64,000 nucleotides of DNA from Tranzscheliella williamsii (Eukaryota; Basidiomycota; Ustilaginomycetes; Ustilaginales; Ustilaginaceae), in contig JALBYF010000066.1 in the NCBI GenBank assembly GCA_023212725.1, forward strand, positions 34,098-98,097. The letters run 5' to 3'. The notes beneath the pieces were generated by a model that did no database searches, was not told the origin of the DNA, and worked only from the letters and a program-made list of their open reading frames with translations. This document shows positions 52,090 through 62,830 of the stretch, piece after piece. The position numbers were made by a program, and so were the translations under genes. Each line of letters starts with the position of its first letter. Positions within the stretch are counted from its first letter, which is position 1.

Positions 52090-55000
52090 ATGTCGACTCC
52101 TGTCTGCAATGATGCGATCTTCACGCCCGTCTCTAATTGCCGCTTCTTTGACTTCACCCTGACATTTTCCAACACGGTCTTCATCACCTTGCCGTCTACT
52201 CTCGCCATCGTGCTCTTACTTGGGCGTCTCTATAAGCTTCGCCGTAAACCAGACATCTCCATAGCCTCGCAGCGCCACCTTCCTTGGGCGACATGCTTGC
52301 CGCACTCTGATCCCATCAGTCTTGCTGGCACCTTTGCCTACACCGGACATGCACTCCTCAACCTCGTACTCTTGATCTTGCTGGCGGTACCTTCAGCAGA
52401 GCAGCTTCGACAGACTCTTGAACTCCAGACGATCCTCGCTGGTGTTACACTGTCATTTGTTGCCGCGCTGCTTGCGGTGCCTGCTTCCATCTGGGAACGC
52501 CGAAAGACGCGAGGAGGCATGATGCTCTTGCCTCTATGGCTTTCTGCCGCGCTTATTTTTGATGCATGTCGCATTCGTACCTTCACCGCAATCCCTGTCA
52601 TTCGCTTCTCACCCTTCTTCTACGTATACATTCTCTCATTTGCCTTCAAGGCATTGATGATTGCCGCCGAAAACTCTAGGCGTCTCGAGACTTCAGGTGG
52701 AGATGCGACCCAGGACGCCACGGCTAGCTTTTTCTCTCGGCTCTTGTTCGTTTGGACTATACCGCTGCTATGTAAAGGTTACAGACGACCCCTCGAGATG
52801 AAAGATCTTGATGACCTCGAGCCCGAGTACTATGGACGAGACTTGTCGAGGCGTTTCATCAGTAGCTGGACCGGTGTACCTCTAGCACAACACGAATCAT
52901 CCACCGCTGCTGTCTACCACTGGACCGCTGATGTGAAACAAGACAGATCTATCCACCAGAGTTTGCCATTGGAGAAACTCTCTCAATCGGCATCGCTTTC
53001 GGCTGCGACAATTCCGCCGTGCCAGTTTGGAATGGATAACACATTCTTTCCCAAGAAGCAGAACGACTCCAGCTTGCTATACGCTACGCTAAGGGCTTTT
53101 CCCATTGCCACGCTTGCCCCCATCCCCTGGAAGCTGATTCTGACCGCCACTGAGCTCTCACAACCCTTCCTCGTATCAACCACACTTGCCTTCGCCCAGT
53201 CATATTCCTTGAAGGATGACGGCTCTGAGCCACAGCCTGTCGTGTATGGCTGGGGCCTCGTTGGCGCGTATGCCTGCGTCTATCTCATTCAAGCCTTGGC
53301 TACCGGACAATACTGGTACAGTTGCTCCCAGCTCATGACAAAAATTCGGGGCGCCTACGTCGAAGCCATCTACCGTAAGGGTCTAAATCTGCACGCCAAG
53401 TCTGCTCGTGCCAGCGGCGGCGGCAAGGCCGCCAATCTAATGAGCGTCGACAGCGAACGTATTGTCGAGGGTGTAGAAACAATCCATTCTCTCTGGAGTG
53501 CTGTGATCACGGTCACCGTAGGTTGTTATCTGCTCTACAATCAGCTTGGTCTTGTCTTTCTGGCCTCTATCGTCTCTATTATGGTGTGCTTTGTCCTCAC
53601 ACCCTTGGCCAGCAGAGGTCTTGGCTCTAAACAGAGCTCTTGGAGCGCAGCAACGGACAATCGCGTTGATTTGACTAACAGCGTTGTTTCTGACATCATC
53701 GCCGTCAAACTCTCGGCGTACGAATCAAACTTGTACAACAAGATCAACCGAGCCCGAAGTGTAGAATTGGAAAAACGTGCCTCCCTGAGCAGAAGATTCA
53801 CCGGTGTCGTCACGTTCACCAACTGTGTTGCGGACATGCTCTGTTTAGTCACGTTCATTACCCTGATCATCGTGGACAAGCTTAGCGGTTCGAACCGGTT
53901 CGACCTGAACACCATCATCACAACCTTGACTATCTTTAGCCTTTTGCAGGAACCACTCCTCCTGCTGGGTCAGGAATACTCTTACACTCTGCAGGCATGG
54001 GCCAGTGTCAAGCGAGTCGAGGGCTTTCTCAGAAGTCAGGATCGACCAGACGTCGCAGAATGCCTCGTGCTTCCGGAAGAAAGGGCAAGCCAGCCACACA
54101 CAGACTATGCCGTGAAATTCATCAACGCCAGTCTAGGCTGGTCGGAACAAACGGTGCTCAAGGATGTCAATATTGAAATTCCACGAAATGCACTGACAAT
54201 GATATGCGGACGCCTTGGTGAAGGCAAGTCGACCCTGTTGCAAGCTATGCTAGGCGAGTGCGACCTGATTCAAGGAAAGCAACATTTGCCTCTGCTCGCC
54301 GATCGGGTGGCGTACGTGAGCCAAGACGCTTGGTTGCAGGAGCAACGATCAATACGAGACAACATCCTCTTTGCCACTGGGGAACTCGATGAAGAACGCT
54401 ACACCGCTGTCATCAAGGCATGTGCCCTGAACAAGGATATTGAGGATCTGCAGCAAGGCGATGCCACCGCCGCTAATTTTCTCAGCGGTGGTCAACGGCA
54501 GAGGCTTACCGTTGCGCGAGCAGTGTACAGCGACGCCAGTACCTTTATTCTAGACGACATCACCAGCGCTCTCGACGCCGAAACGGCTGCCCATATGTGG
54601 CGCTGCCTGATGGGACCAAGTGGCTTATTGCGGGAGAAGACAGTCATCATGGCAACAAACGCTGTACATCTCCTCCATCACGCAAGTCTTATCCTTCGGG
54701 TCGATGGGGGCCGGATTGTTGAGCAGGGTAGATACGAAGAGCTTTCGATGAAGGGAAAGCATGCCATATCTCGAGGCAGTTTAGAAGAATCCGAACGGTT
54801 GATTTCGCAGATCGAGAAGGAGGTACACATAAAGTCTGGAGCGGCAGATGAGGCCGAAGCAGTCCTGACAGGCTCAGTCGGATGGAGAGTATATGTCATG
54901 TACGCCAAAGCGGCTGGCCTTTTCAATGTTGCCTTCTTCTTTTTGTGCGGTCTCTTGAGCAATGTTTCAACGATCAGTATGCCGTACTATCTCCAAGCGT

Positions 55001-56604
55001 GGGCAAGGGCGCAAGAGGAGCATCCCTTCCGAAGAATGGGTGCTTGGATAGGCGGCTACGCTATTCTCATACCTTTGAACGCTGTCTTCCTTTCAGTCGG
55101 CTTCTGGGCGACGATGGTATTGTGCGCCTCATCCGCGGGAAATCACCTGCATGCTGCCCAACTGAAGGGTGTTCTGGCCGCGCCTGCCTCCTTCTTCCGG
55201 AAATGGACTTCTGGGCAAATCACCAATCGATTTTCTCAGGATCTGTTCAATATCGACCAGACTTTCCCCATCGCTATCATGAACTTGGTCTTTGTCAGCT
55301 TGCGATTTGTAGGTGCGCTGGTCACCATGATCATACCAGCACCTTACCTCGCTGTGCTTGCTGCAGGTATCATCGGCATATCCCTTACGATACAGCGACT
55401 TTATATTCCCTCCAGTCGACAACTCCGCCGTCTGGAGATGGCTACCAAGAGTCCCCTCTATACGCTCTTCAGTGAGACGTCGTCTCCTGCAGGTCTGGTC
55501 ACAGTACGCGGACTGAAACGAGAGGCTCCTCTGATCGAATTGAACACAAAGTCCTTGGACGCATCCCAGAAACCCTACTACCATCTCTTCGCGGTACGAG
55601 GAGGGCTCCAGACCTGGCTCTATCTGCTAACCGCAATTGTCAATGTGGTTCTGGTACTGTTGGTCATTATCCTTCGAAATTCATCGCAAGCAGGTCTGTT
55701 TGGTGTCGCGTTGGTGCAGGCCACAACAGTGGGAGGTGTTCTAAACCGCGTCATCGTCAATATGACCGACGTCGAGATTGCAGGCGTTTCACTCGAGCGA
55801 GTGCGAGAGTTCGCTGAAATCGAAGAAGAGGAGGACTTTGTCCAGAGCAAAGCTGTACAGGTCATCGAGCCGCTGGATGGAAGAGTGGTGTTTGATCGTG
55901 TCACTGTCTCTTACGGTTCCCACCTAGATCCAGCCGTAAAAGATCTGAGCTTTGTGCTCCCAGCAGGCAAACGGCTGGGTATCGTTGGCCGAAGTGGCTC
56001 CGGCAAGAGTACTGCCCTTCTGGCGCTCTTCAAGATGGTCGATTTGCGATCAGGTGAGGTCTTGCTCCAAGGCAAGCCAATTTCGGACATGTCATCCCGA
56101 GCATTACGAGCTCAGCTGACGATCTTGCCACAGAACCCGCTGGTAATGGCTGCTACTGTCCGCGATAACCTGGATCCAGAGGGCACCCGCAGCGATGATG
56201 AGATTTGGGATGCGCTACGGAAGAGCCACCTGATCGACTTTGTCAAAAAGCTGGAGAACGGGCTGGACGAAGTGCTCTTGAGCCGGCAGGCATTCATCAG
56301 CTCGGGCCAGAAACAGCTGCTTGCACTAGCACGAGCGATCCTGCGCAGGAGGAAGATTGTCATACTGGACGAAGCCACGAGCGCAATGGACATGGAAACG
56401 GATGCCGCCGTACAAGATGTATTGTCGACGCAGTTCTCGGATTGTACAATCATCGCGGTGGCACACCGGATTGCTACGGTCATCAAATTTGACCAGATCA
56501 TCTGCATGTCCTCAGGCAAATGCATTGAAACCGGCAGCCCCCAGGAGCTGCTCGAGGCGAGGGGCGAATTTTGGGCCCTGGCTGCCGAGCAAAAGTGCAT
56601 CTGA
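52090..56604 (+). CDS. ABCC/MRP-type ABC transporter (copy 3)
   Basis: A single exon encodes 1504 residues. MSTPVCNDAIFTPVSNCRFF, then DFTLTFSNT, parallels the start of copy 2, so the two share a TMD0 type. NBD1 starts near 675 with Walker A CGRLGEGKSTLLQAML (705), signature LSGGQRQRLTVARAVY (798) and FILDDITSALD (Asp for Glu, typical of ABCC). NBD2 has IVGRSGSGKSTALLALF (1298), signature ISSGQKQLLALARAIL (1403) and IVILDEATSAMD. The length is near the usual MRP size, without the long linkers of the other two copies. It likely transports conjugated or bulky amphipathic compounds. It is followed by an NRPS wreck, read the same way, with about 0.6 kb between. Confidence 0.95.
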   Translation: MSTPVCNDAIFTPVSNCRFFDFTLTFSNTVFITLPSTLAIVLLLGRLYKLRRKPDISIASQRHLPWATCLPHSDPISLAGTFAYTGHALLNLVLLILLAVPSAEQLRQTLELQTILAGVTLSFVAALLAVPASIWERRKTRGGMMLLPLWLSAALIFDACRIRTFTAIPVIRFSPFFYVYILSFAFKALMIAAENSRRLETSGGDATQDATASFFSRLLFVWTIPLLCKGYRRPLEMKDLDDLEPEYYGRDLSRRFISSWTGVPLAQHESSTAAVYHWTADVKQDRSIHQSLPLEKLSQSASLSAATIPPCQFGMDNTFFPKKQNDSSLLYATLRAFPIATLAPIPWKLILTATELSQPFLVSTTLAFAQSYSLKDDGSEPQPVVYGWGLVGAYACVYLIQALATGQYWYSCSQLMTKIRGAYVEAIYRKGLNLHAKSARASGGGKAANLMSVDSERIVEGVETIHSLWSAVITVTVGCYLLYNQLGLVFLASIVSIMVCFVLTPLASRGLGSKQSSWSAATDNRVDLTNSVVSDIIAVKLSAYESNLYNKINRARSVELEKRASLSRRFTGVVTFTNCVADMLCLVTFITLIIVDKLSGSNRFDLNTIITTLTIFSLLQEPLLLLGQEYSYTLQAWASVKRVEGFLRSQDRPDVAECLVLPEERASQPHTDYAVKFINASLGWSEQTVLKDVNIEIPRNALTMICGRLGEGKSTLLQAMLGECDLIQGKQHLPLLADRVAYVSQDAWLQEQRSIRDNILFATGELDEERYTAVIKACALNKDIEDLQQGDATAANFLSGGQRQRLTVARAVYSDASTFILDDITSALDAETAAHMWRCLMGPSGLLREKTVIMATNAVHLLHHASLILRVDGGRIVEQGRYEELSMKGKHAISRGSLEESERLISQIEKEVHIKSGAADEAEAVLTGSVGWRVYVMYAKAAGLFNVAFFFLCGLLSNVSTISMPYYLQAWARAQEEHPFRRMGAWIGGYAILIPLNAVFLSVGFWATMVLCASSAGNHLHAAQLKGVLAAPASFFRKWTSGQITNRFSQDLFNIDQTFPIAIMNLVFVSLRFVGALVTMIIPAPYLAVLAAGIIGISLTIQRLYIPSSRQLRRLEMATKSPLYTLFSETSSPAGLVTVRGLKREAPLIELNTKSLDASQKPYYHLFAVRGGLQTWLYLLTAIVNVVLVLLVIILRNSSQAGLFGVALVQATTVGGVLNRVIVNMTDVEIAGVSLERVREFAEIEEEEDFVQSKAVQVIEPLDGRVVFDRVTVSYGSHLDPAVKDLSFVLPAGKRLGIVGRSGSGKSTALLALFKMVDLRSGEVLLQGKPISDMSSRALRAQLTILPQNPLVMAATVRDNLDPEGTRSDDEIWDALRKSHLIDFVKKLENGLDEVLLSRQAFISSGQKQLLALARAILRRRKIVILDEATSAMDMETDAAVQDVLSTQFSDCTIIAVAHRIATVIKFDQIICMSSGKCIETGSPQELLEARGEFWALAAEQKCI

Positions 56605-57216
56605 ATGAGCAGGGGAGCTCATGCACGCTTCTTGCCCGTGCCTGCAAGCGCAAGACAGTCACTTGACATTCTGTTTCGGGTCGAACATGTTACAAGCGAG
56701 CTAATGGAACTATATGTCAACGCAGATATTTCACGGAGATGTCCGGCACCTGGCTGCTCTTCGAATTGCGGGGTTTAAGGGTTGTTTGGTAGACAGTTGA
56801 AGAGCGCATAAGTGTGGGCACAGCCGTTTGCCGTTTTTCTCTTGCTGAGCGTGTCTAGCCAACTGAATCCTCTGCACTCAGTGATGGTGGTTCAGACGTG
56901 GTCAATCCTGCACCAGGCAGTTGCAATATATCATGCGAGTGTACGAAGGGCTCTCAGGGTTGGGCAGGGTGAGACGATATTGCTCAAGTGCACTGTAATT
57001 CAGGCTTTTCTATTGTCTGAGATGACGCAACAGCGAGTGTGCCGATGCATCTTCTTGGCATAGGTCTTGGGTAGCGCTGTCGCTCCACACTAGTAAAGCA
57101 CGGTTCAGAAAGCACGGTTCAGAAAGTGGCGACCGCTGTGAGATGGTTTCACACGTATTGCTTCTTCAGGCCGCGAATGCGCTGAGCAAAACATTCTTCG
57201 AACCCGCGACATTTTA
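56605..57216. other. intergenic between ABC copy 3 and the NRPS relic
   Basis: This is AT-rich DNA without a supported gene. It carries a 14-bp perfect tandem duplication at 57097-57124. It may include an eroded upstream part of the NRPS gene. Confidence 0.45.
57097..57124. repeat. 14-bp perfect tandem duplication
   Basis: AGCACGGTTCAGAA is present twice back to back (57097-57110, 57111-57124), just before the NRPS relic. It is compatible with a replication-slippage or repair scar. Confidence 0.8.
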
Positions 57217-59695
57217 ATGCCATGCGCAACATTTCTAAAGATCCCTCACAGCGATGATCCTGACGGTCTCTGTTCACTAGGAATATCTTGTAGACTCGGC
57301 CAGGTAGCTATCGTCGGCGACGGCATACCGTGCCTCAAGCACCAGCGTGGCACAAGTTCTTCCATCGGATGGGCATTGGGCATGGCGATGCGACCGAGCC
57401 AACAACGTTTCGGGTAAAGTTGAGACGCTCCACAGATGGGATGACGGCATCGAAACGACCGATGTGTCGTTCGGCACCGTTGTCTCCGGCCGGGTCCTTC
57501 CTATAGCCCAGGTTGAGAATATGGCTGGGCCTTTCATCAGCTCTGCAATTTTCCGTCTGAAGGACGCTACCTGCACGATCCAAGATGCACTGTCCCATGT
57601 TGCCTCTTCTCTTGACAACTTGCTCGAGCATGGTTATGTCGTTTTTGCAGCACATACAGAGTTGGACTCGATTCGACACAAGCAAAGCCACAAAAGCCAT
57701 CGTGCAATACACCCAGAGCACTCGAGCCCAGGGAAAAAGAAACCTGGGGGCCAGATCCGTTTGGCGAAGCCGAGCAGTCAAATCTGTCTTTTGGTGACTC
57801 TTTCGATGGACGTTCTGCACTGCGGGTGTAATACCAAGTCCTTGCCGCAGGTGCTCTGCAGGTTGACGCAGAGGTCAGTTCGAGCATCAATAACAGCCCG
57901 ACAACGATCAACGGGAAGGCAGATGATCGCAGCTTTGTAAACGTTATCAGAATCGCTGCAGTGCGCGACCGCTACCGCTTCCAGGTTAAAACGAGTACCT
58001 CTGGAAAAGGGGCACAGCCTAAAAACGACATGCAATTGATGTTGCAGCTCATGTGGTCCAATATTCTAGATCGACAAGCGGATGACATTGGCATTGACAC
58101 TCCCTTTTACCGTCTAGGCGGTGATTCGATCGTGATCTATCAGGCTGGTGGCAATGCTGCGAGCTGAAGCCTTGCGGCTTCCGCGCGAAACTTCGGCCAG
58201 CAACTGTACGATTCGTCTGCAAAGCGCCAAGGCGGTCGCTCTGATCCAAAATGCCACATCAGAAAATGATCAAGTAGCGGAGGATGGTTCTCTTCCATTG
58301 TCTTCTTCTCAAGCGACGTTCTTATGGGGGTCACAGGATCCAGAGGCGATTTCGTCACACCGAAACATCAGCGTGCTGCTCGGAATCAGGGAGCCGAAGG
58401 ACCAGCATCAAGTAGCAGATGCACTCCCAACGCTGATCTGCACCCATTCTGCCTTGCATGCCAGCTTCAAGCGAAGCAGTGCCACAACAGCAGCGAAATG
58501 GAAAGAGACGATCTCCAAATGTCCAGTGACTGACGCAGAATGCGCACAACACTTTTCCCTCAAGCAAACAGACGTGCGCTCCTCTGCAGAGGTCGAGGCA
58601 AGGATTCGCCGAGTCACACGATCGCTTGACATCACAGGGGCAAGACTTTGTGCAGTAGAGCTGCTCAACACGGTACAAGGCGATTCGCAGCAGACCGTCT
58701 CCGGAAGCAAGCTGCCTCTGCAAATGCTGTTCTTCACAGTTCAACACCTGGCAGCTGTCCTAATCGGAATTCGGCTACTGCTTGAATCGTGGAGCTCACC
58801 TTTCTGGTACCTGCGTCCAAACTGAATCCATTCCCTTTAGACACTGTGTGCTGGAGAGCCAAGATTACTCAGGAGATCTGCAATGGGACCATTGGGAGCG
58901 ACTTGATGGAAGTGCCAGCAGATTGATCGTACTGGACGCAAAGCCTCCCTTCAGGCTCGAGGAAATGGGACCGCGAGGTGAAAGAATAGCTGAAATCAGG
59001 CACGAGACGCGACGCCTCACTCCTTCCGAGTCCAAACCCTTGCAAGAAGCGGTAGCCTTGCATCATTTGACCGCGAGCTCTCGGTGCTGCTTTGATCAAA
59101 ACCTCCACAAATACGCCGCTCTGCTGCACCTACTGATTGCACTGCGTACACATGGCCGCGACTCTTGGACTTCTGTTCTGGACGTCTGCCAGATCCTGGG
59201 CACCTTCACTACAATATATCGTATGCTGGTGAAGACGGATGATGTGGCTCACACTGCTCTGATTGAGTCTGCTAGGTGGTTCCAAGGCGGACGTTCCCGG
59301 CTCGGAAACAACGGTATGCAGCACAGCCTGCTGGAATGGAGGGATCTTTTGCAGTCTGGCCTCAGCTCGGTGGGAGCCGATCAGCAAAGGCGGTGACTAG
59401 ATCCATGCGTGGCGCTCAACTACTACGGAGCAGATCGAGGAGTAGGAGGTGACACTGTGCTCTTCAAGTCGTTCTGAGGCGAAGGAGCTATATGGAATCA
59501 CATGGGATAAGATCAGTCCTGATAAGAGATATCAGACTTAGGGGATTGGTGCGGAAGCTGGCTTCCAGAACGGCTCTCTCTGCATCGACTTGTGTTTCTG
59601 TCATGGTATGCTGATGCTTGACGGCAGCGCGATGGATGCTTTTGCTGACACGCTTCTTGCTGAGATCATCAGATTTACTTCCGAACAGGTCTGAG
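57217..59695 (+). pseudogene. NRPS remnant: condensation end, carrier domain, epimerisation-like domain
   Basis: Three frames follow one another. Near 57450-57600 the translation FGTVVSGRVLPIAQVENMAG matches the C5 core of condensation domains. After a frame change and a TAA near 57830, a carrier domain follows with DDIGIDTPFYRLGGDSIV near 58080-58136, whose Ser in GGDS is the phosphopantetheine site. An epimerisation/condensation-like domain follows. The expected HHxxxD appears as QHLAAV near 58744-58761, and LRTHGRDSWTSVLDV and FTTIYRML near 59139-59230 match the E-domain HGRE and GWFT region. The last recognisable stretch (near 59540-59690) is the tail of this domain. No adenylation domain is seen. 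Stops and frameshifts throughout show it is dead. Multi-module peptide or siderophore synthetases are the nearest class; I cannot name the product. Confidence 0.8.
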
Positions 59696-60547
59696 AGATT
59701 GGGCTAGCTGGCTCGCGAAAGAACCTCATATTAAGCTAAACAGAAGCATAACATGTCCCCGTCTTCAATGTTTTCCTTTTCCAAGGCGGTTGCTGTAGCT
59801 AGTCAATTAGGACGAAAGAATAACGTTTGTAGATTTGAACAGAAACTGCATGATACAGACACTTTTGCTACCATGTTTGAGCTCCGAGTTTCCAAAACTG
59901 AAGTCTTCGTCCAGCGGAGCGCATGAGAGTCCACAAAATGTGTTCGGGTGCCCCAACCCTACTCTTTCCCGTGACTCTGATGACGATGGAAGTGAAATTC
60001 GATGAGGGAACAAAGCGGGACAGGTGTAATTGAGCTGGCACAATTCGACAGGTGTCAGTAAAAGATGTAATAAATGCTCGTACTGCCTTATCGGCCGTTA
60101 CGAGAGTTGACGATATGTTTTGAAAGTCTCATGCAAAAAAGGCGTCAAAATCACACTCACTAGGGTTCAACAACCTTTGGATGTACGCTCTATGCTCCTG
60201 CTTGAATATTTTCCAACTGGAAGCACGAATTAGAGCGTACAAACGCGTTTCCAGAAGTCGTTAAACCCTAGGGACTGAGCTCTGGCGCATCTTGGCTTGG
60301 GAATTGAGAAGCAAGATGAAATGAAAACGTGGTCAGTGCTTTCTCGAGTGACAGTACCAAACGAGAAAGTTGGTTTCTGGCATTTTCAAACATCGGTCCT
60401 GTGTTTTGGACTAGCCCGTGCATGTTGACATAAAAGGAGCGCTTTTCTTTCTTTAAACAGCGTTTTCGACGTCGGTCGTCCCCCAACTTGCTTGCCCTGC
60501 TTTCATTTTAACCCGACACGCTTCAGTCAAAACGCGATCCGGCTGTC
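59696..60547. other. intergenic, no gene seen
   Basis: These 0.85 kb of AT-rich DNA hold only short ORFs. It should hold the promoter of the small ORF at 60548. Confidence 0.45.
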
Positions 60548-61021
60548 ATGCATCCTTCTGCTCCACTTTCATTTTCCCGAACGGAAATTGGCCGCAATAA
60601 TGACGAGCTGAACCATCCCGTATTCTTCCTATTCCACCCCACTGCTGAGCAAGACGCAAAGCTCCGACAAAAGCTCGATGAACCTGGCCATCCAGCATCG
60701 CTCGAGAAAATCAACTTCTACATCCCTTGGCCTTCACAACGCAATCAGGATGGCACGCAGCAAGACGTAACTCAACTGTCGCGTCGCATGCTTGTTGACA
60801 AGATACCGTTCAGCTCCAGCTCAGCTATCTTTGTAGACCGACAATCGCTGGAAGATGGCAAGGCACTTGTTGTTGAACTGGAACCTTTCAATGGTGAGAA
60901 GCCGCCTGGCGAAATCATTGCAAGCCATCGATTTCCCCTAGCCAAATGCTCTTCCATCGTCAATTGCATCAATCTTGGCATCTGGGAGCTCGATGATGCC
61001 CTCTATCTTGACCCTAATTAA
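60548..61021 (+). CDS. small conserved-looking fungal protein, family uncertain
   Basis: The protein has 157 residues, ATG at 60548, with gene-like codon use and no membrane segment or signal peptide. The C-terminal half (FSSSSAIFVDRQSLEDGKAL, then a FPLAKCSSIVNCINLGIWEL-type end) has the form of a small fungal domain that I only tentatively compare with DUF6924-like proteins. The N-terminal half is polar. It stands alone between two broken genes. Function unknown. Confidence 0.5.
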   Translation: MHPSAPLSFSRTEIGRNNDELNHPVFFLFHPTAEQDAKLRQKLDEPGHPASLEKINFYIPWPSQRNQDGTQQDVTQLSRRMLVDKIPFSSSSAIFVDRQSLEDGKALVVELEPFNGEKPPGEIIASHRFPLAKCSSIVNCINLGIWELDDALYLDPN

Positions 61022-61569
61022 CAATTTGTAGGAGCTCTGCCGTGCGGTCTCAGAAAGCAAGAGCATGCAGAATTGAATGACAACGTCTGCCATCATTCAA
61101 AAGTATCCCTGCAACTGCCTGTGTACATTCTGCACACCGTGCGTTATGTTTTGGGGTCACGCATAAGTCGACAAGAAATGGTCTTCGTTCTCAGCCCGTC
61201 ATGTGGTGCACAGCAGAGTGTCTCTGGTTCTGAGCGGAATGCGACGAGCTGAAAAACGTCATGTACTTGACAAACCGCGCGCCCTCTTTAGCATGCTAGG
61301 TACATTTGATAGCATCAGGTGAGGAACAAATCGGGCAATGCAGCAACGGTAAATCACGTTCCAGTGTGTGCCTAAGTTCACAGATCGCTGCTCTTTGGGT
61401 ACAGGTCCTCTTTGCTGACGATGAACGGCGCTTCTGTTCCTGAAACGCGGCAACGCAGCAACCAAAAATTCGAGCGTCAAAGTCCTGAAAGGTTTTTACT
61501 TCCGCTTACATCTTACTTCTGAGCTGATGAGCCTGTGCTAATCACTTCGTTCTGGGCAGAAGGAAGGGT
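61022..61569. other. intergenic, no gene seen
   Basis: About 0.55 kb between the small ORF and the tail of the nuclease relic. No coding frame of note on either strand. Confidence 0.45.
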
Positions 61570-62352
61570 GGTCAACTCGCATCTATTTCAATGATCTCGA
61601 GCACCTTGACAAGATCAGTCTGGCCTGGTTGCGTAATGTCCGTGTAGTTGAACTCCTCTCCTAAGGCAATATTGAACCCAGGTATCAATGGCGTAATCGT
61701 GTGAGACGGTAGCTCAACCTGATGCTCAATTCGACCGCATTCTCTCTGGCGTTTCCATCATCTCGGGGCCAAAGAGCCTGAGCGGACTTGAAGCGACGCT
61801 GAGTGCACACGACTGTGCGCAGATGGTAGTGCGGATGTGGGCACGCTGGCGTTGCGGTCTCACACTGCCAAATACCCTGATAATTGCGCACGACCGGTCG
61901 GAAAGACCATCAAATCTGGCTTGCCTCTGTACAAGCCCGACAGCAGTCCGCCGTGATAATTCTGCTCGCTCTCTGTACACATGTGCTCTCTCCTAGACTG
62001 GCCGATGATTACCCTCGGGATGCCACGCCCAGTCCGCCCTGGTAAGTGGATGCCTTTGGAAACTTGTTACAGCTGAGTTCAAATTGCTTGCAGTAATTGT
62101 CGCTTCCACAGCCGATTGCTTCGCGCCGCTGGCGGGCTCGACCAGAATCCCGGCTGTTTTGTCTTAATTGAGCCCGCTGTTTCGAAAGGATGTCCGTGCA
62201 CCTTGGAGGCGTGCGAAATAGCATGAGCCTGCGCAGATGGTAGGCGATCCGCTACAGTCGCAGCCCACCACTTCGTAGGCAGAAGCCGCCTGTCCACCAA
62301 TTGCAATCGCCAGGAAACGGCTCAGCAAAGTTGCACAAGCAGGCCAACGCAT
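61570..62352 (-). pseudogene. broken secreted NucA/NucB-type deoxyribonuclease
   Basis: An ATG at 62352 opens a signal-peptide-like start (MRWPACATLLSRFLAIAIGG), then a Cys-rich CDCSGSPTICAGSCYF. The frame ends in a stop at 62164-62166. In a second frame (62224-62009) a REAIGCGSDNYCKQFELSCN block and FPKASTYQGG match the NucA/NucB core, where one expects D-E before xPFAS. Here that pair is N-K, so the catalytic acid is lost. Later fragments in other frames reach about 61577. Family members are small secreted DNases. The reading shifts and lost catalytic pair mark a pseudogene. No restored version is given. Confidence 0.7.
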
Positions 62353-62830
62353 TGTGAATAGTTTCGTGATGCTGGCGGCGGCGGTGTATTTGTGGTGTTG
62401 AGAGAATTGGCCGGGTTCCAGTGTAGAGCGGATGCTGTATACTGTGCTAGAAGACTTGTTTGCATCGTCGGAGGCCTATTTATGTTCAGAAGACTTTCCT
62501 CTATCTCTCCTCCTCCAAGCCGCTAACAAGTGGCAGGTGGTTCTAGAATGACCTTCTTGATCAAGAAACAGTGGCTTGGTCGAGTTGCCTCTCCCAAATG
62601 TGGTGAGCCAGAAATCGCTTGTTTTTCTTTTAGTAGTAATCACTACTACTATTCGAATATGTAACCTACTGCGTTCGGGCTCAGACATCATGTGGTTGCA
62701 GTAATCAGAACGCTCTCAAGATGTTCAAGGCCTAATCAGAAGCAAGTGCAGAAGGATGTGTTGAAAGTTGCGAGGATTCCATACCATACTCTTGTTACAG
62801 GGCTGGCGTCTCAGGAGATGCCTGCCGTGC
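62353..62830. other. intergenic upstream of the nuclease relic
   Basis: Nothing coding is supported here; short ORFs only. A CTACTACTATTC run lies near 62644-62655. A TTGTTACAGGGCTGGCGTC (62792) is echoed by CTGTTACAGGG at 62990, at the other side of the hairpin field. Confidence 0.4.
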
